Assembly: GCF_005937885.2 (NCBI RefSeq)
Contig: NZ_CP042176.1
Span: 1,359,501-1,423,500, forward strand
Length of the DNA stretch: 64,000 nt
Direction of reading: 5' to 3'
Source: Bradyrhizobium sp. KBS0727
GTDB taxonomy: Bacteria > Pseudomonadota > Alphaproteobacteria > Rhizobiales > Xanthobacteraceae
Shown here: positions 27,365-36,706 of the stretch, piece by piece
Position numbering within the stretch: the stretch's first letter is position 1
How the letters are laid out: every line of letters begins with the position of its first letter
Translations under genes and position numbers: made by a program
The notes under the pieces: generated by a model
Told to the model about the DNA's origin: nothing
Databases searched by the model: none
Seen by the model: only the letters and a program-made list of their open reading frames with translations

Positions 27365-28300
27365 CTACGCCTTCGCCGAGGCCCGCCTTGAGGCGATCAC
27401 GACGCCGGCCAGCACCAGCGCGTAGCCGGTCAGGTGAAACAGCCGCAACTGTTCGCCGAGCAACAGGATCGCCATCGCCGAGCCAAACACCGGCACCAGA
27501 TGGAAGAACGGCGCCGCACGATTGGGCCCGATCAGCGCGAGGCCGCGGTTGAAGAACAGGTAGGCCAGCGTCGACGGAAACACGATGGCGTAAGCCAGCG
27601 TCGCCATCGAAATCGAATCGAGTTTCAGCGTCACGCCGGTTGAAAACTCCCAGATCGAGAACGGCACCAGCATCATCGCGCCACAGCAGGTGGTGAACGA
27701 AATCAGCGACAGCGGATGCGTCACCGGCCGGCGCTGCAGCAGCGCCGAATACAGCCCGAACGCGACCAGCGAACTGCCGAACATCAGGTCGCCCCGGTTG
27801 AAACTGATGCCGGCGAGCGCACTCCAGTCGCCGCGCAGGATGATGGTGAGCACGCCGATCAGCGAGATCGCGATCCCGGCGAGTTGCGCGCCGGTCAGCC
27901 GCACACCGAACAGCAGCAGCGTCCACACCGCCACGAACAGCGGGCCGGCCGACTGGATCAGCAGCGCATTCAGCGCCTCGGTATATTGCATGGCCCAGAA
28001 CGAGATGGCGTTGTTGTAGGCAAAGCCGAGCACCGACAGTAACAACAGCAGGGGCAGATGTGCGCGCAGCACCGGCCAGTCGCGCTTCAGATGCGGCCAG
28101 GCGAACGGCAGCAGGATCAGGAACGTCCCGAACCAGCGCAGGCAGGACAGCGTCAGCGGCGGCACGTGGCCGGCGACGTGACGCGCCAGCACGATATTGC
28201 CGGCCCAGAACAGCGAGGTCAGGGTCAGCAGAATATAGGGCTGGTTGTTGAGCCACCGGACCGGATCGAGGGGCGGCGCTGAAGGTGCGGGCTGGGACAT
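27365..28300 (-). CDS. EamA family (DMT) transporter, copy 1
   Basis: A 311-residue inner-membrane protein with about ten transmembrane segments arranged as two EamA repeats. It opens with NQPYILLTLTSLFWAGNIVLAR. Family members export amino acids or metabolites. It is a clear paralogue of the gene at 31158-32090, sharing the PFAW..L.RDW loop, ALN.LL...GPLFVA, and the IGPNRAAPFFHLVPVFGSAM motif of the second repeat. The two copies are about 2.9 kb apart. The substrate is unknown. Confidence 0.88.
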   Translation of the reverse strand: MSQPAPSAPPLDPVRWLNNQPYILLTLTSLFWAGNIVLARHVAGHVPPLTLSCLRWFGTFLILLPFAWPHLKRDWPVLRAHLPLLLLLSVLGFAYNNAISFWAMQYTEALNALLIQSAGPLFVAVWTLLLFGVRLTGAQLAGIAISLIGVLTIILRGDWSALAGISFNRGDLMFGSSLVAFGLYSALLQRRPVTHPLSLISFTTCCGAMMLVPFSIWEFSTGVTLKLDSISMATLAYAIVFPSTLAYLFFNRGLALIGPNRAAPFFHLVPVFGSAMAILLLGEQLRLFHLTGYALVLAGVVIASRRASAKA

Positions 28301-28393
28301 GATCTCGGACGAAGTTGCGCTTGATCACATCGCGCGACAAGTCCCGCGCCTGCAATGCTACAATGTGCGAGGCAAAGCTTCGGAGAGTAAAAA

Positions 28394-28795
28394 ATGGGCG
28401 TGGACCTGTTGAATGTCAGGGGTCTCGAGGCGATGGAGCCTGGGGCGCCGGTCGTGATGGTGAACCTGGTGCGGTTTCGCGAGCGTTCGCTCGACGGTGA
28501 CGGTTCGGGCTGGGATGCGTATCTGCGTTACAGTGCACTGACCGTGCCGATGATCAAGGCGCGCGGCGGCACGTTGCTGTGGACCGGCGATGCCAAGGCG
28601 GTCGCGCTCGGCGTTGAGGCCGGCAACCAGTGGGACTATCTGGCGCTGGTGTATTACCCGACCGTATCGGCCTTCATCGACATGATGACATCGGCGGATT
28701 ACGAAACCCGCTGCGACCCGCACCGCACCAACGGCTGCGCCGAGCATGTGATCATCGCGACCAAGGAAGCCTACAGCAAGTTCAAGGTGGGGTGA
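28394..28795 (+). CDS. DUF1330-like small protein
   Basis: A 133-residue cytosolic protein with CGGAGAG upstream of the ATG. The pattern PVVMVNLVRFRER...YLRYSALTVPMIKARGGTLLWTG followed by DYLALVYYPTVSAFIDMMTSADYE is typical of DUF1330 dimeric alpha-beta barrels. The function is unknown. It is transcribed divergently from the EamA gene (93 bases between starts), and its downstream flank is a large repeat. Confidence 0.75.
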   Translation: MGVDLLNVRGLEAMEPGAPVVMVNLVRFRERSLDGDGSGWDAYLRYSALTVPMIKARGGTLLWTGDAKAVALGVEAGNQWDYLALVYYPTVSAFIDMMTSADYETRCDPHRTNGCAEHVIIATKEAYSKFKVG

Positions 28796-28806
28796 GACGG
28801 TCTGCT

Positions 28807-28940
28807 CCCTCGCCCCGCTCTTGCGGGGAGAGGGTTGGGGTGAGGGGCTCTCTCCGCGAATTCGATGCGCGTGAATAGACCTGTACCCCCTCACCCGGAT
28901 TGCTTCGCAATCCGACCTCTCCCCGCAAGCGGGGCGAGGT
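28807..28940. repeat. Palindromic intergenic repeat (family B, long)
   Basis: CTCGCCCCGCTCTTGCGGGG at the left and CCTCTCCCCGCAAGCGGGGC at the right form hairpins. A further hairpin, GGATTGCTTCGCAATCC, lies near 28897-28913. It fills the gap between convergent genes. Confidence 0.8.
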
Positions 28941-28954
28941 TCAAGCAGGCCGCT

Positions 28955-30172
28955 TCAAAACTTCCTCACCAGGTCCGGCGTGATCTCGCTGAGCTTGCGT
29001 ATCCCCAGCAAAGCGAGGTCGCGATCGATCTCGGCCTGCAGCAGCGTGATCGCGCGGGTGACGCCGGCCTCGCCGCCGGCGATCGCGGCATAGAGGAAGG
29101 GGCGTCCGATCCAGACGAAATGGGCGCCGAGCGCGAGCGCCTTGATGACGTCGGTGCCGCGGCGGATGCCGCCGTCGACCATAATGGTCATGCCTTTGGC
29201 TTCGGCCGCGATCTCCGGCAAGGTGCGCAGCCCCGACATCGTGTAGTCGAGCTGGCGGCCGCCATGGTTGGAGAGCATCAGGCCGTCGACGCCGCTCTCG
29301 CGCGCGATTCTGGCGTCGGCGGGCGAGACCAGGCCCTTGATCACCAGCTTGCCTTTCCAGCGGCGGCGGATCAACTCGACATGTTTCCAGGCGAGCTGGT
29401 CGCGATGGCCGATATTGCGCATCAGGTTCTTCGCCATCACCGGCGGGCCGCGCTGCGCGTCCATGTTCTCGAAATGCGGCATGCCGTGGTTCATCACGGT
29501 GCGCGACCAGGTACCGAACAGCCAATGCGGATGCGTCACGGTATCCCAGGCGACGCGTGGTGTGATCGCCAGCGGTACCTGAAAGCCGTTGCGGATGTTG
29601 TTCTCGCGGTTCGGCGGCACCGGCACGTCGGCGGTGACGACGAAGGTGTCGTAGCCGGCCGCCGCGACCCGGTCGACCAGCGGCTCGATCCGTTCCGGCA
29701 CGCCGGCGAGATAGGCCTGGTACCACGCATCCTGATTGGCGCGGCGGACGTCTTCCAGTGTGATCAGCGACGAGGCGCTGAGAATCATCGGCACGTTTGT
29801 TTCACGCGCGGCCTTCGCCAGCACGATGTCGCCGCGATAGGCGCACAGCGCCGAGGAGCCCATCGGCGGAATGCCGAACGGCGAGGCGTAGCTCTTGCCG
29901 AACAAGGTCGCGGTCTGGTCGCGGCCGGAGACGTCGTTGAGCACGCGCGGCACAAAACCGTATTCGTCGAACGCCTTGCGGTTGTCGCGCACCGCGGCGT
30001 CGGTCTCGGCGCCGCCGGAAATATAGCCGTAGAGAAATTTCGGAATTCTCCGACGCGCCGTCGCCTCGAAATCATCCAGCGCCAGGTACTTCTTCAAGCT
30101 CCGCGGCACGGTGTTTTCGGCGCGGGTGACGGTGGCGGGCGGCGGCGTGACGGTCGTGGATTTGTCGAGCAC
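28955..30172 (-). CDS. FMN-dependent alpha-hydroxyacid oxidase/dehydrogenase
   Basis: A 405-residue TIM-barrel flavoprotein related to lactate and glycolate oxidases. It shows YGYISGGAETDAAVRDN near residue 48, PMGSSALCAYRGD, the catalytic His303 in SNHGGRQLD, and the FMN-phosphate DGGIRRGTDVIKALALGA. It has a roughly 25-residue N-terminal extension relative to LldD. It is distantly related to the enzyme at 2721-3857. The substrate could be lactate, mandelate or another (S)-2-hydroxyacid. It is separate from the MCE gene upstream (60-base gap after its stop). Confidence 0.87.
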   Translation of the reverse strand: MLDKSTTVTPPPATVTRAENTVPRSLKKYLALDDFEATARRRIPKFLYGYISGGAETDAAVRDNRKAFDEYGFVPRVLNDVSGRDQTATLFGKSYASPFGIPPMGSSALCAYRGDIVLAKAARETNVPMILSASSLITLEDVRRANQDAWYQAYLAGVPERIEPLVDRVAAAGYDTFVVTADVPVPPNRENNIRNGFQVPLAITPRVAWDTVTHPHWLFGTWSRTVMNHGMPHFENMDAQRGPPVMAKNLMRNIGHRDQLAWKHVELIRRRWKGKLVIKGLVSPADARIARESGVDGLMLSNHGGRQLDYTMSGLRTLPEIAAEAKGMTIMVDGGIRRGTDVIKALALGAHFVWIGRPFLYAAIAGGEAGVTRAITLLQAEIDRDLALLGIRKLSEITPDLVRKF

Positions 30173-30232
30173 GGCGGGCGTTTCCTGTTTTTGCTTATTA
30201 TCGTGGCGCGAGACTACCGCCTGGCGGGGAGT

Positions 30233-31042
30233 CTATCTCCTGGCGGGGCCTGCGCCAAACTTGCTGCTGTTGATGGACTGACTGAGATCGCCGAGCATTT
30301 TTCGGGCATCGTTCAGCGCCCTGTCGGACTTCTTGTCAAAACTCTCGATCAGTTCGCGCAGCGAGATCACGGTCGGCAACAGGTCGCCGCCGTATTTGTC
30401 GCTGGCGAGGCCGCCGAGAAAATTCTGGGTCTTGCTCAGCGCGCTGTCGACGCTGCTGATGCTGGCATCGGCGGTGTTGACGATACTGGTGATCCGCTCG
30501 CCGCTGCCGGACAGCGAGGCGGTGAAGGTTTCGAAATTCAGCAGCGTGTCCTTTACCGCGACCTCGTTGTCAGTGATCACCTTGTCGACGTTGCGCAGCG
30601 CGATGCGGATTTTTTCCTGCAGGCCGAGCGTGCCCTCGGCGTCGGCGGTCAGTTCCGGAATGCCGTCCGGGCCCTTGGGCGGCGGCGGCGCGCCGTCCGA
30701 GCCGCCGGTGAACGAGATCGCCGCGATTCCGGTCAGGCCCTGGAATTCGAGGCCGACCTGGGTGTCCTTGCGGACCGGCGTGGCGCCGTCGATCATGGTC
30801 AGGGCGACGACGCGGCGCGGATGGTCGAGCTTCAGCGACACCACCTCGCCGACCCGGATGCCGGCGAAATTCACGCTGCCGCCCTTGCGCAGGCCGGAGG
30901 CGGAACCCTCGAAGATCACGCGGAACGGCACCTGCTGCCGGATGCCGGCAATCTTGCGGTAGGTGAGGAACGCGCCGAACGACCCGGCGATCAAGGCCAG
31001 GGTCAGGGTGCCGATCATCAGATTGCTGGCGCGCGCTCTCAT
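30233..31042 (-). CDS. MCE/MlaD domain protein
   Basis: A 269-residue protein anchored by one N-terminal transmembrane helix (about residues 8-27). A MlaD/MCE domain (about 33-115: VPFRVIFEGSASGLRKGGSVNFAGIRVGEVV) is followed by a long helical C-terminal region. MCE proteins form hexameric rings that move phospholipids or other lipids between membranes. The usual partner genes (MlaE permease and MlaF ATPase) are not adjacent. The start at 31042 was chosen because it directly precedes the membrane anchor; the frame upstream is repeat DNA. Confidence 0.85.
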   Translation of the reverse strand: MRARASNLMIGTLTLALIAGSFGAFLTYRKIAGIRQQVPFRVIFEGSASGLRKGGSVNFAGIRVGEVVSLKLDHPRRVVALTMIDGATPVRKDTQVGLEFQGLTGIAAISFTGGSDGAPPPPKGPDGIPELTADAEGTLGLQEKIRIALRNVDKVITDNEVAVKDTLLNFETFTASLSGSGERITSIVNTADASISSVDSALSKTQNFLGGLASDKYGGDLLPTVISLRELIESFDKKSDRALNDARKMLGDLSQSINSSKFGAGPARR

Positions 31043-31122
31043 CAGAGTGCCTTGGGGGTGCCTTGCAAAGCAGGCTTTAGAGATAGCGGATTTGGCGGGG
31101 TAAGTCACCGCGCCCTTCGGTG

Positions 31123-31152
31123 CCTCGCCCCGCTTGCCTTGCGGGGAGAGGG
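31123..31152. repeat. Palindromic intergenic repeat (family B, short)
   Basis: CCTCGCCCCGC and GCGGGGAGAGG are inverted around TTGCCTT. It lies between the EamA copy 2 stop and the MCE start on the minus strand. Confidence 0.7.
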
Positions 31153-31157
31153 AAACG

Positions 31158-32090
31158 TCAGGTTTTGGGCTTTCGCGACGCAACCAGCACGCCGGTCAGC
31201 ACCAGCGCAAAGCCGATGAAGTGGAAGGCTTGCGGATGCTCGTCGAGGAAGACGATCGACATGATGGTTCCGAACACCGGGATGACGTGGAAGAACGGTG
31301 CGGCGCGGTTGGCGCCGATCAACTGCACCCCGCGATTGAAGCAGAGATAGGCGATCGTGGACGGAAACACCGCGACATAGAGCACCTTCAGCAGGTTCGC
31401 GGCGTCGATCTGCATCACCGGGCGCGCGTATAGTTCCCAGATCAACAGCGGGATCAGGCAGGCGGCGCCGGCGCCGAAGGTGAAGGCGACGAACGACAGT
31501 GCGTGGATATTCGGGCGCTTCAGCGACAGCACCGAATAAAGCCCGAAGATCACCAGCGCCGCCGTGAAGATCAGGTCGCCCTTGTTGAACTCGATGTTGG
31601 ACAGCGTGGTCAGGTCGCCATGCAGCAGGATCACCAGCACGCCGATCAGCGACACCAGGATCCCGCCGGCCTGCGCCAGTGTCAGCCGCACGCCGAGCAG
31701 CAGCAGCGACCAGCTCGCGACGAACAGCGGTCCGCCGGATAGCAGCAGCAGCGTGTTCAGCGCCTGGGTGTGCTCGAGCGCCCAGTATTGCAGCGTGTTG
31801 AAGGCGCCGATGCCGGTGACCGAAAGCAGGATCATGAAGCCGAGGCGGCCGCGGATCGCGCCCCAGTCGCGCGTCAGATGCTTCCAGGCAAACGGCAGCA
31901 CGATGACAAATGCCAGCGACCAGCGCAGGAACGAAAGCGTCACCGGCGCGATATGCCCGGCCGCCAGCCGGCCGACGATGGCGTTGCCGGCCCAGCACAG
32001 CGCGGTGATCGAGAGCAGCAGATAAGGCTGGTTGGCGATCCAGTTTCCGGGCGCGGCAGGCGCCTTTGAGGTCGGTCCAGAAACAGACAT
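31158..32090 (-). CDS. EamA family (DMT) transporter, copy 2
   Basis: A 310-residue membrane protein with two EamA repeats and about ten transmembrane helices. It starts MSVSGPTSKAPAAPGNWIAN and continues QPYLLLSITALCWAGNAIVGR. It aligns throughout with the copy at 27365-28300, including IGANRAAPFFHVIPVFGTIM. Likely a metabolite exporter; the substrate is unknown. The repeated EamA genes bracket the DUF1330, hydroxyacid oxidase and MCE genes, suggesting an old duplication with insertions. It may be co-transcribed with the MCE gene downstream. Confidence 0.88.
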   Translation of the reverse strand: MSVSGPTSKAPAAPGNWIANQPYLLLSITALCWAGNAIVGRLAAGHIAPVTLSFLRWSLAFVIVLPFAWKHLTRDWGAIRGRLGFMILLSVTGIGAFNTLQYWALEHTQALNTLLLLSGGPLFVASWSLLLLGVRLTLAQAGGILVSLIGVLVILLHGDLTTLSNIEFNKGDLIFTAALVIFGLYSVLSLKRPNIHALSFVAFTFGAGAACLIPLLIWELYARPVMQIDAANLLKVLYVAVFPSTIAYLCFNRGVQLIGANRAAPFFHVIPVFGTIMSIVFLDEHPQAFHFIGFALVLTGVLVASRKPKT

Positions 32091-32671
32091 TTTTATCCAT
32101 CGTGTTTTCGCCCGGCACGAGCCACAGACACGGAATTGACGGCTTCATCAATGGGCCAGATGCATGGCGGCTGGAAAATGCGCGCGCCGCTCGCAATGGA
32201 CCGTTCGGGGTTGCCAATGAGGGGGCGAATATGCAATCTAAGCGCGATTTATGAGCACGACCCAACCTGATTTTTTTTGGGACAACAGGAGGCGCAGGCG
32301 TCAGGTGTCATAACCGAGTTAAGTGTAGAGCGCTGAGTATCGAGTTCGGGTTTTGAACTGAAGAATTGAGTGTCCGTTCGACCGGTGGACCACGTTCTGG
32401 GACGACTGCGTCATTCGCTGTTCGTCTTCCGTGCGGTCGGATTTGGCAACTGATGGAACAGATTTTTGAACAAGCCATTGCTGGCCGACCAGGCCGAAGA
32501 CGAGAAACTTCACCGCTTTGCGGTTCGTGCCAATTCGATTCTGGCATTCATCGAATGCGACGACGAGCAGCGCCCTAAATTGCGCGAGGCCATCGTCGAG
32601 GCGATGCTGTGGGCGCAGACGCAACCCTGACGCCGACCAAGCCTCGATCAAGGCTGTAGCGAACGCCGGGC
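32091..32671. other. 581-base gap with one weak small ORF
   Basis: The part next to the EamA start (32091-32260) presumably carries its promoter. A T8 tract ends near 32279. The only protein-like frame is 32466-32630, listed separately. No repeat family of this window and no strong hairpin were seen. Confidence 0.5.
32466..32630 (+). CDS. Possible 54-residue hypothetical protein
   Basis: From TTG 32466 the frame reads LNKPLLADQAEDEKLHRFAV, then a helical acidic segment with FIECDDEQRPKLREAIVE and a TQP end. Composition and third-position GC resemble real genes, and the sequence is strongly amphipathic. The ribosome-binding site is weak (GGAAC) and there is no ATG. It may be the end of a decayed gene. 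No function can be assigned. Confidence 0.35.
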   Translation: MNKPLLADQAEDEKLHRFAVRANSILAFIECDDEQRPKLREAIVEAMLWAQTQP

Positions 32672-33145
32672 TTATGCCGTCAGCGGCCGCGCGATCGCGC
32701 CCAAAACCATGACGACATCGTTGGGATCGAGCTCGACCTGCAATCCGCGCTGGCCGCCATTGAGGAATACGGCGGCGTGGCCGAGTGCCGCCGCCTCGAT
32801 CGCGACAGGCACGCGCTTCTTCTGGCCGAACGGACTGATGCCGCCGACATGGTAGCCGGTCAGCCGCTCGGCGTCGGCCGGGCGCATCATCTTCGCGGCC
32901 TTGGCCCCGAAGGCGCTGGCGAGCTTCTTCATGCTGACCTCGGCGTCCGACGGCACCACGGCGCACACCGGCTTGCCGTCGACTTCGGCCATCAGCGTCT
33001 TCAGCATGCGATGCGGTTCGACGCCCAGCGCCTCGGCGGCCTGCAGCCCGATGCTTTCGGCGTCCGGATCGTAGTCGTAAGCGTGCAGGGTGAACCGCAC
33101 GCCGAGCTTTTCCAGGGCCTGGGTTGCCCTTGTGGTTTTGGACAT
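32672..33145 (-). CDS. ybaK: YbaK/EbsC-type aminoacyl-tRNA deacylase
   Basis: A 157-residue protein of the YbaK/ProX family; YbaK hydrolyses Cys-tRNA(Pro) made by mischarging. Family features are the N-terminal MSKTTRATQALEKLG, GLQAAEALGVEPHRMLKTLM with the catalytic-site lysine, VPSDAEVSMKKLASAFGAK, and the GYHVGGISPFGQKK loop. Start 33145 was preferred to 33190 because it matches the family N-terminus. It is divergent from purA, with repeat DNA in the shared upstream region. Assignment to YbaK rather than another editing paralogue is likely but not proven. Confidence 0.9.
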   Translation of the reverse strand: MSKTTRATQALEKLGVRFTLHAYDYDPDAESIGLQAAEALGVEPHRMLKTLMAEVDGKPVCAVVPSDAEVSMKKLASAFGAKAAKMMRPADAERLTGYHVGGISPFGQKKRVPVAIEAAALGHAAVFLNGGQRGLQVELDPNDVVMVLGAIARPLTA

Positions 33146-33477
33146 CTGGCAGATTACTCCCTGTTCATCACTTCGCCCCAGCGTCGCCACAAATTTTCCG
33201 GGGATATCAATGGGTTGGAGACCCTCTAAGCGGCCCCGGAGACTGCCTTCTTGCTTGCGTCAGTTGCCCGCTTCCTTTATCCGATGGAGCTGCCTTGCAT
33301 CCGAACGGCCCCCGGCCGTGATTTTGGCTGGGCAGCATGATCCCGGAAAAGTGGCTACCGGTTTTCCGCAAGGATCATGCTCGGACAAGAGACTAAGGCA
33401 TGATCCCGGAAAAGTGGGTACCGGTTTTCCGGTGAGATCATGCTGGGACCAACTGAGTTGCAGGGAACACCTTAGAA
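33146..33477. other. Divergent gap between ybaK and purA with repeats
   Basis: The first 190 bases show no recognised feature and should hold both promoters. The distal part, 33337-33445, holds two copies of a hairpin repeat listed separately. No open frame here looks coding. Confidence 0.5.
33337..33445. repeat. Tandem pair of GATCCCGGAAAAGTGG repeats (family C)
   Basis: Two direct copies, at about 33339-33370 and 33401-33433, of ATGATCCCGGAAAAGTGG followed by TACCGGTTTTCCG. Within each copy CCGGAAAA pairs with TTTTCCGG, giving a hairpin. A diverged copy is at 41249-41320. They end about 33 bases before purA. Confidence 0.85.
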
Positions 33478-34770
<1,293 letters not shown>

Positions 34771-34807
34771 CGGGATGTTACCGGCAAGGGTGCATGATTG
34801 AGTTGAT

Positions 34808-36427
34808 ATGGCTGATTATTACCCGCTGATCGCACGTGCTATTGCCGGCCTGGACCCCAGCGCCCCCGGCGAAAGCCGGCGTGCGCTGTATGAGCGGGCC
34901 CGCTCGGCGCTGATCGCGCAGTTGCGCAGCGTACAGCCGCCCTTGAGCGAATCCGAGATCACCCGCGAACGGCTGTCGCTGGAAGAGGCCGTCCGCAAGG
35001 TCGAATCCGAGGCCGCCCAGCGCGCCCGCGAGGCCTCACGGTCGGGCGGCACCCCACGCTCCTCCAGCGGCGATGCCTTCCGCCGCGCCAACGCCCGGCC
35101 GCCGGAAACCGATCCGTCCGCGCAGGCACCGGGCCTACGTCCGCGTCCGCCCGCGGCGCCGTCGCGCGACGCCCGCCCGCCGCTCGGCCAGGACGATCCG
35201 CAGCGCGCACCGCGCAATCTCCGTCCCGATGCGCCGCCGCCGCGCCCGCAGCCGCCGCATGTGCCGATGCAGGAGACGGCGCTGCCGCCGACCCGCGAAC
35301 GGTCCGGCGCGCCGCGCCGCGGCCCCGACAATTCGGCGCCGCAGATGCCGCAGCCGCCCGGCATGCGCGGCTTCCGCGATATCGCCGCCGACGCTGACGA
35401 TCTCGGCCGCGCTGCCGCCACCGCCAATCGCAACGCGCGCAAGACCTACGCCAACGTGCCGTCGCCCTCGCCGGAATTCGACCGGATCGAGCCCGGCATG
35501 GAAAACCGCGGCGCCGATCCCGAGGCGCCCTATTCCTATGACGAGTCGCAGGAGGAAGCGGACCGCTACGCGCCGCAGCCGCCGCAAATGCCGCAACCGC
35601 CGCAGCAGCGTTCGCGGATCGGCCAGGGCGGCGACCGCGAGCCGAAGAAGCGTACCCGCGCCCCGGCGGTTTTCCCGTTCAAGAGCGCGATCGCGATCGG
35701 CATCGTGCTGATTCTGGTCGGTATCGGAATTGTCTCGTACAAGTCGGTCGCCTCGATGGTGAGCGGCCTGTTCAAATCGTCGCCGACCACGGTGGTGGAA
35801 GCGCCGAAGGATTCGTCCGCGCCGCAGTCGAAGCCGAAGATCCCCGATCGCGTCGGCCAGCCGTCGTCGTCGGATACGGTGGCGCCGGTGGCGCAGCGCG
35901 TGGTGCTCTATGACGAGGACCCGGGCGATCCCAAGGGCAAGCAATATGTCGGCTCGGTGATCTGGCGCACCGAACAGATCAAGGCGACCGGCAACCAGAA
36001 GCCGGATATCGCCGTGCGCGCCGACATCGATATTCCCGACCGCAAGTTCAAGATGACGATGTCGTTCCGCCGCAACACCGACTCCTCGTTGCCGGCGAGC
36101 CATACCGCGGAACTGACCTTCATCCTGCCGCCGGATTTTTCCGGCGGCGGCGTCGGCAACGTGCCCGGCATCCTGATGAAGTCGAACGAGCAGGCGCGCG
36201 GCACGCCGCTGGCCGGCCTCGCGGTCAAGGTCACCGACGGCTTCTTCCTGGTCGGCCTGTCCAACGTCGACGCCGACCGTACCCGCAACCTGCAGCTCCT
36301 GAAGGAGCGCTCCTGGTTCGACGTGCCGCTGGTCTACGTCAACCAGCGCCGCGCCATCATCGCGATCGAAAAGGGCGCCCCCGGCGAACGCGCATTCAAC
36401 GAGGCGTTCGCGGCGTGGGGGGAGTAG
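34808..36427 (+). CDS. Proline-rich single-pass membrane protein, unknown function
   Basis: A 539-residue protein in three parts. Residues 1-80 form a helical domain (MADYYPLIARAIAGLDPSAP, then a charged helix). Residues about 80-285 are disordered and very rich in Pro, Arg and Ala, with repeated PQMPQPP segments. One transmembrane helix (about residues 297-316, IAIGIVLILVGIGIVSY) precedes a roughly 200-residue C-terminal domain with DEDPGDPKGKQYVGSVIWRT, which is probably periplasmic. It has no signal peptide and no known enzyme motif. I recall similar proteins next to purA in Bradyrhizobium relatives. The function is unknown; scaffold or envelope-sensor roles are only possibilities. Confidence 0.8.
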   Translation: MADYYPLIARAIAGLDPSAPGESRRALYERARSALIAQLRSVQPPLSESEITRERLSLEEAVRKVESEAAQRAREASRSGGTPRSSSGDAFRRANARPPETDPSAQAPGLRPRPPAAPSRDARPPLGQDDPQRAPRNLRPDAPPPRPQPPHVPMQETALPPTRERSGAPRRGPDNSAPQMPQPPGMRGFRDIAADADDLGRAAATANRNARKTYANVPSPSPEFDRIEPGMENRGADPEAPYSYDESQEEADRYAPQPPQMPQPPQQRSRIGQGGDREPKKRTRAPAVFPFKSAIAIGIVLILVGIGIVSYKSVASMVSGLFKSSPTTVVEAPKDSSAPQSKPKIPDRVGQPSSSDTVAPVAQRVVLYDEDPGDPKGKQYVGSVIWRTEQIKATGNQKPDIAVRADIDIPDRKFKMTMSFRRNTDSSLPASHTAELTFILPPDFSGGGVGNVPGILMKSNEQARGTPLAGLAVKVTDGFFLVGLSNVDADRTRNLQLLKERSWFDVPLVYVNQRRAIIAIEKGAPGERAFNEAFAAWGE

Positions 36428-36706
36428 GCGGAAGGGATCGTTGGTCTTCGCAGCTTTAACGATTCCTTAGCCACCCGCCGCCTTGCCTTGATTTTATGGA
36501 CAGCGTTCGACTTTTGATACCCAGCCAGAGTGGATATGGGTCGTCCGTATAAATGCGGACAATGGGGTTTGGCCGGCAACTTCCCATTAGGGGAACCTCC
36601 GTAAACTTCCTGATTATTTGCCGTCTCGCATCGACGTTGCCCTCATTGAAGGGGGACCTGGCAGAGCCAGTGACCCGCGCGATGCTGGAACCGCATTGGG
36701 ACAGAT

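Noticed and set aside
28865..31219. A 784-codon open frame on the plus strand
   Set aside because: It is antisense to the hydroxyacid oxidase and MCE genes and begins inside a repeat.
32319..32966. A 215-codon minus-strand frame extending from ybaK into the gap
   Set aside because: It is out of frame with ybaK, covers its opposite codon phase, and has no family resemblance.
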